This document shows, in pieces, positions 5,121 to 6,485 of a DNA stretch of 6,485 nt. The stretch is from Clostridia bacterium (GTDB lineage: Bacteria; Bacillota; Clostridia; Christensenellales; UBA1242), in contig CAAFWB010000008.1 in the NCBI GenBank assembly GCA_900766395.1, positions 1 to 6,485 on the forward strand. The letters are read 5' to 3'. A program made the translations under genes and the position numbers. The notes beneath the pieces are model-generated. The model was given only the letters and a program-made list of their open reading frames with translations, did no database searches and was not told the origin of the DNA. The number at the start of each line of letters is the position of its first letter. Within the stretch, counting starts at the first letter, position 1.

Positions 5121-5423
5121 TTATTGTAAACTTTCGAAGAATGCGATTGGCTTGCTGTCAGCTTTGAGTGTGACGATTGCTTTTTTGATGTCACTTGTTT
5201 TGCCAACTGTTCTTCCATTTCTTGTGTTTTGTGATTTTTTGTGTCCTTTGACGGTCACTGTGTTAACTTTTTCCACTTGAACTTTGAAGATTTCTTCAAC
5301 TGCGTTTTTGATTTCAACTTTGTTTGCATTGTTGTCAACAACAAATGTATAAACTTTTGCGCCGATTCCTGCATAACTTTTTTCTGACATAAGTGGTTTT
5401 TTGATTATCTCGTAAGCTTTCAT
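5121..5423 (-). CDS. rplW: 50S ribosomal protein L23
   Basis: L23 lies at the tunnel exit and is the docking site for trigger factor and the signal recognition particle. The 100-residue product has the expected length and motifs: YEIIKKPLMSEKSY (4-17), VYTFVVDNNANKVEIKNAVE (24-43) and the basic loop VKGHKKSQNTRNGRTVGKTS (58-77), followed by DIKKAIVTLK (78-87). Its ATG at 5421-5423 overlaps the TGA stop of L4 as ATGA, and GAGGAGG lies about ten bases upstream inside L4, so its translation is likely coupled to that of L4. It ends in TAA followed by a second in-frame TAA. Confidence 0.98.
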   Translation of the reverse strand: MKAYEIIKKPLMSEKSYAGIGAKVYTFVVDNNANKVEIKNAVEEIFKVQVEKVNTVTVKGHKKSQNTRNGRTVGKTSDIKKAIVTLKADSKPIAFFESLQ

Positions 5424-6046
5424 TCTGCGTATGCCTCCTCAATTGATTTGATTGCAGCTTTTGTCAAAACGACGTTTTTGTTTGCAACAACTTCATATGT
5501 GTTAAGAAGGTCGGCTGTTGTTACGCTTACTGTTGGGATGTTTGCTCCGGCGCGAAGAACATTTTCATTCTTGTCTTCTGTAACCAAAACAACACTCTTG
5601 TCAAATTTGAATGCGTTAAGGAAGTTTTGAATTTCTTTTGTTTTAACTTCATTCAATTTGAATTCGTCAACAACTGTAATTTCGTTTTGTGCAAGCTTTG
5701 TGCTGAGTGCACTAAGGAATGCAAGACGTTTTGCCTGTTTGTTGATTTTCTTTGAAAAATCTCTTGGCTTTGGTGCAAATGCAACTCCACCACCGATTTG
5801 ATGAGGTGCTTTTGTTGAACCTTGACGAGCATTACCTGTGTGTTTTTGTCTGTAAGGCTTCTTTGCGTGTCCTCTAACTTCTGAACGAGTCAAAGTGCTT
5901 TTTGTGCCTTGGCGTTGGTTTGCATTGTATGCAACAACAACTTCATGAATAAGTGGCAAGTTTTCTTCAACTGCAAACACTTCGTCTTTGAGAGTGAGTG
6001 TTCCAACTGATTCGCCTGCCATATTAAATACTTTAACTTTTGGCAT
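5420..6046 (-). CDS. rplD: 50S ribosomal protein L4
   Basis: L4 binds 23S rRNA domain I and sends a long loop to the constriction of the peptide exit tunnel; in E. coli it also represses the S10 operon. The product is 208 residues, near the usual 201-207. EVVVAYNANQRQGTKSTLTR (35-54) and EVRGHAKKPYRQKHTGNARQ (56-75) are the loop region, then GGGVAFAPKPRDFSKKIN (85-102) and LAFLSALSTKL (108-118). The loop motif is normally KPWRQKGTGRAR; here it is KPYRQKHTGNAR, with Tyr65, His69 and Asn72 as changes. The globular C-terminal half has VVLVTEDKNENVLRAGANIP (152-171). The ATG at 6044-6046 follows AAGGAGAAGAGGAC, and the gene ends in TGA overlapping the L23 start by four bases. Confidence 0.98.
   Translation of the reverse strand: MPKVKVFNMAGESVGTLTLKDEVFAVEENLPLIHEVVVAYNANQRQGTKSTLTRSEVRGHAKKPYRQKHTGNARQGSTKAPHQIGGGVAFAPKPRDFSKKINKQAKRLAFLSALSTKLAQNEITVVDEFKLNEVKTKEIQNFLNAFKFDKSVVLVTEDKNENVLRAGANIPTVSVTTADLLNTYEVVANKNVVLTKAAIKSIEEAYAE
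5433..5440 (-). promoter_or_regulatory. Ribosome binding site of rplW inside rplD
   Basis: The minus strand reads GAGGAGGC near the end of L4, about ten bases before the L23 ATG. With the ATGA overlap at 5420-5423 it allows both reinitiation by ribosomes finishing L4 and direct entry. Confidence 0.75.
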
Positions 6047-6060
6047 GTCCTCTTCTCCTT

Positions 6061-6462
6061 TTATCTCTTAACCGTCTCTTTGATGACGAGGTATGCGCCT
6101 TTTGGTCCTGGAACGCATCCTTTGACAAGAAGGATATTTCTGTCTGCGTCAACTTTGACGATTTCCAAATTTTGAATTGTCACTTGTTCATTGCCATAAT
6201 GTCCTGGCATGTTCTTGTTTTTGAAAACACGTGATGGAGATGAGTTCGCACCCATTGAACCAACTTCTCTATGAACAGGGCCAACACCGTGTGTCATTTT
6301 GAGTCTATGTTGATTCCATCTTTGAATAACGCCTGTGAATCCGCGTCCTCTTGTGTTTCCTGTGACATCAACCATATCTTTTTCAGCGAAGATATCACAT
6401 TTGATAACTGAGCCAAGTTCAAGTTCTGGGTTTTCATATTTGAACTCTCTCATGATTTTGTG
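6061..6462 (-). CDS. rplC: 50S ribosomal protein L3, C-terminal part only (5' end lost at contig end)
   Basis: L3 binds the 3' end of 23S rRNA, starts 50S assembly and sends a loop towards the peptidyl transferase centre. The 133 genomic codons correspond to the C-terminal two thirds; by comparison with B. subtilis L3 about 77 N-terminal residues are missing. Visible motifs, numbered in the fragment, are VDVTGNTRGRGFTG (31-44), MTHGVGPVHR (56-65), GSMGANSSPSRVFK (68-81), NMPGHYGNEQVTIQNLEIVK (84-103) and NILLVKGCVPGPKG (109-122). The open frame continues to 6477 and could be read as starting MLFRS from a GTG, but those bases are sequencing adapter, so no real start is present. The first complete genomic codon is CAC (His) at 6460-6462. 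L4 begins 14 bases after the TAA stop. S10 would normally lie upstream, beyond the end. Confidence 0.95.
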   Translation of the reverse strand, partial: HKIMREFKYENPELELGSVIKCDIFAEKDMVDVTGNTRGRGFTGVIQRWNQHRLKMTHGVGPVHREVGSMGANSSPSRVFKNKNMPGHYGNEQVTIQNLEIVKVDADRNILLVKGCVPGPKGAYLVIKETVKR

Positions 6463-6485
6463 AGATCGGAAGAGCACACGTCTGA
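6463..6485 (+). other. Illumina TruSeq adapter sequence left at the contig end (artefact)
   Basis: The last 23 bases match without mismatch the start of the standard Illumina TruSeq read-1 3' adapter (AGATCGGAAGAGC, then ACACGTCTGA), as I know that sequence. The match runs to the very last base. Similarity to L3 stops at the same place: codons up to 6462 fit the family and the next five (Ser, Arg, Phe, Leu, Val/Met reading upstream) do not. The region is not biological and should be trimmed, with the L3 gene treated as 5'-partial. Confidence 0.97.

Noticed and set aside
1..6485. Mobile elements, CRISPR array, tRNA or rRNA genes, or recoded TGA
   Set aside because: Coding sequence covers nearly the whole window with gaps of at most 18 bases. 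No spaced repeats or inverted-repeat ends were seen. Tryptophan codons checked are TGG, and TGA ends L4, so there is no sign of recoding.

Overview
The window is a single, uninterrupted run of ribosomal protein genes, all on the minus strand, in the classical bacterial S10 plus spc order. Read in the direction of transcription (right to left) it holds L3 (5' part missing), L4, L23, L2, S19, L22, S3, L16, L29, S17, L14, L24, L5, S14 and S8 (3' end missing). Every gene is intact except the two at the edges. The largest gap between genes is 18 bases and three neighbouring pairs overlap, so no intergenic promoter, terminator, RNA gene or mobile element can fit.

The source looks like an AT-rich bacterium (about 40% GC in two 60-base lines counted by hand) of the Bacillota, probably an uncultured Clostridia-like lineage. 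This is inferred from strong GGAGG-type ribosome binding sites, the short zinc-binding (C+) form of S14, an L24 with a zinc ribbon, an L16 beginning MLMPKR, and S10 and spc genes joined without a break. Tryptophan is encoded by TGG and TGA serves as a stop (L4), so the standard code applies. No species can be named from this window.

Layout: 6061-6462 is the L3 fragment; 4278-6046 carries L4, L23 and L2 (large-subunit core and peptidyl transferase region); 2878-4267 carries S19, L22 and S3; 2255-2891 is the overlapping L16-L29 pair; 1121-2244 carries S17, L14 and L24; 1-1108 carries L5, S14 and S8. The products are assembled into the 30S and 50S subunits, and their tight packing, with stop codons often lying inside the next ribosome binding site, points to translationally coupled synthesis in equal amounts.

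The clearest anomaly is technical. The last 23 bases (6463-6485) match the Illumina TruSeq read-1 adapter, so the assembly runs into adapter inside L3, and the first five residues of the open frame there are not biological. Biological points worth a look are an unusual L4 tunnel loop (His69 and Asn72 in a normally near-invariant motif), a Lys/Ala-rich tail on L24, a diverged segment in S3, and a basic N-terminal extension on L22. I see no previously undescribed system here; this is a core housekeeping locus.
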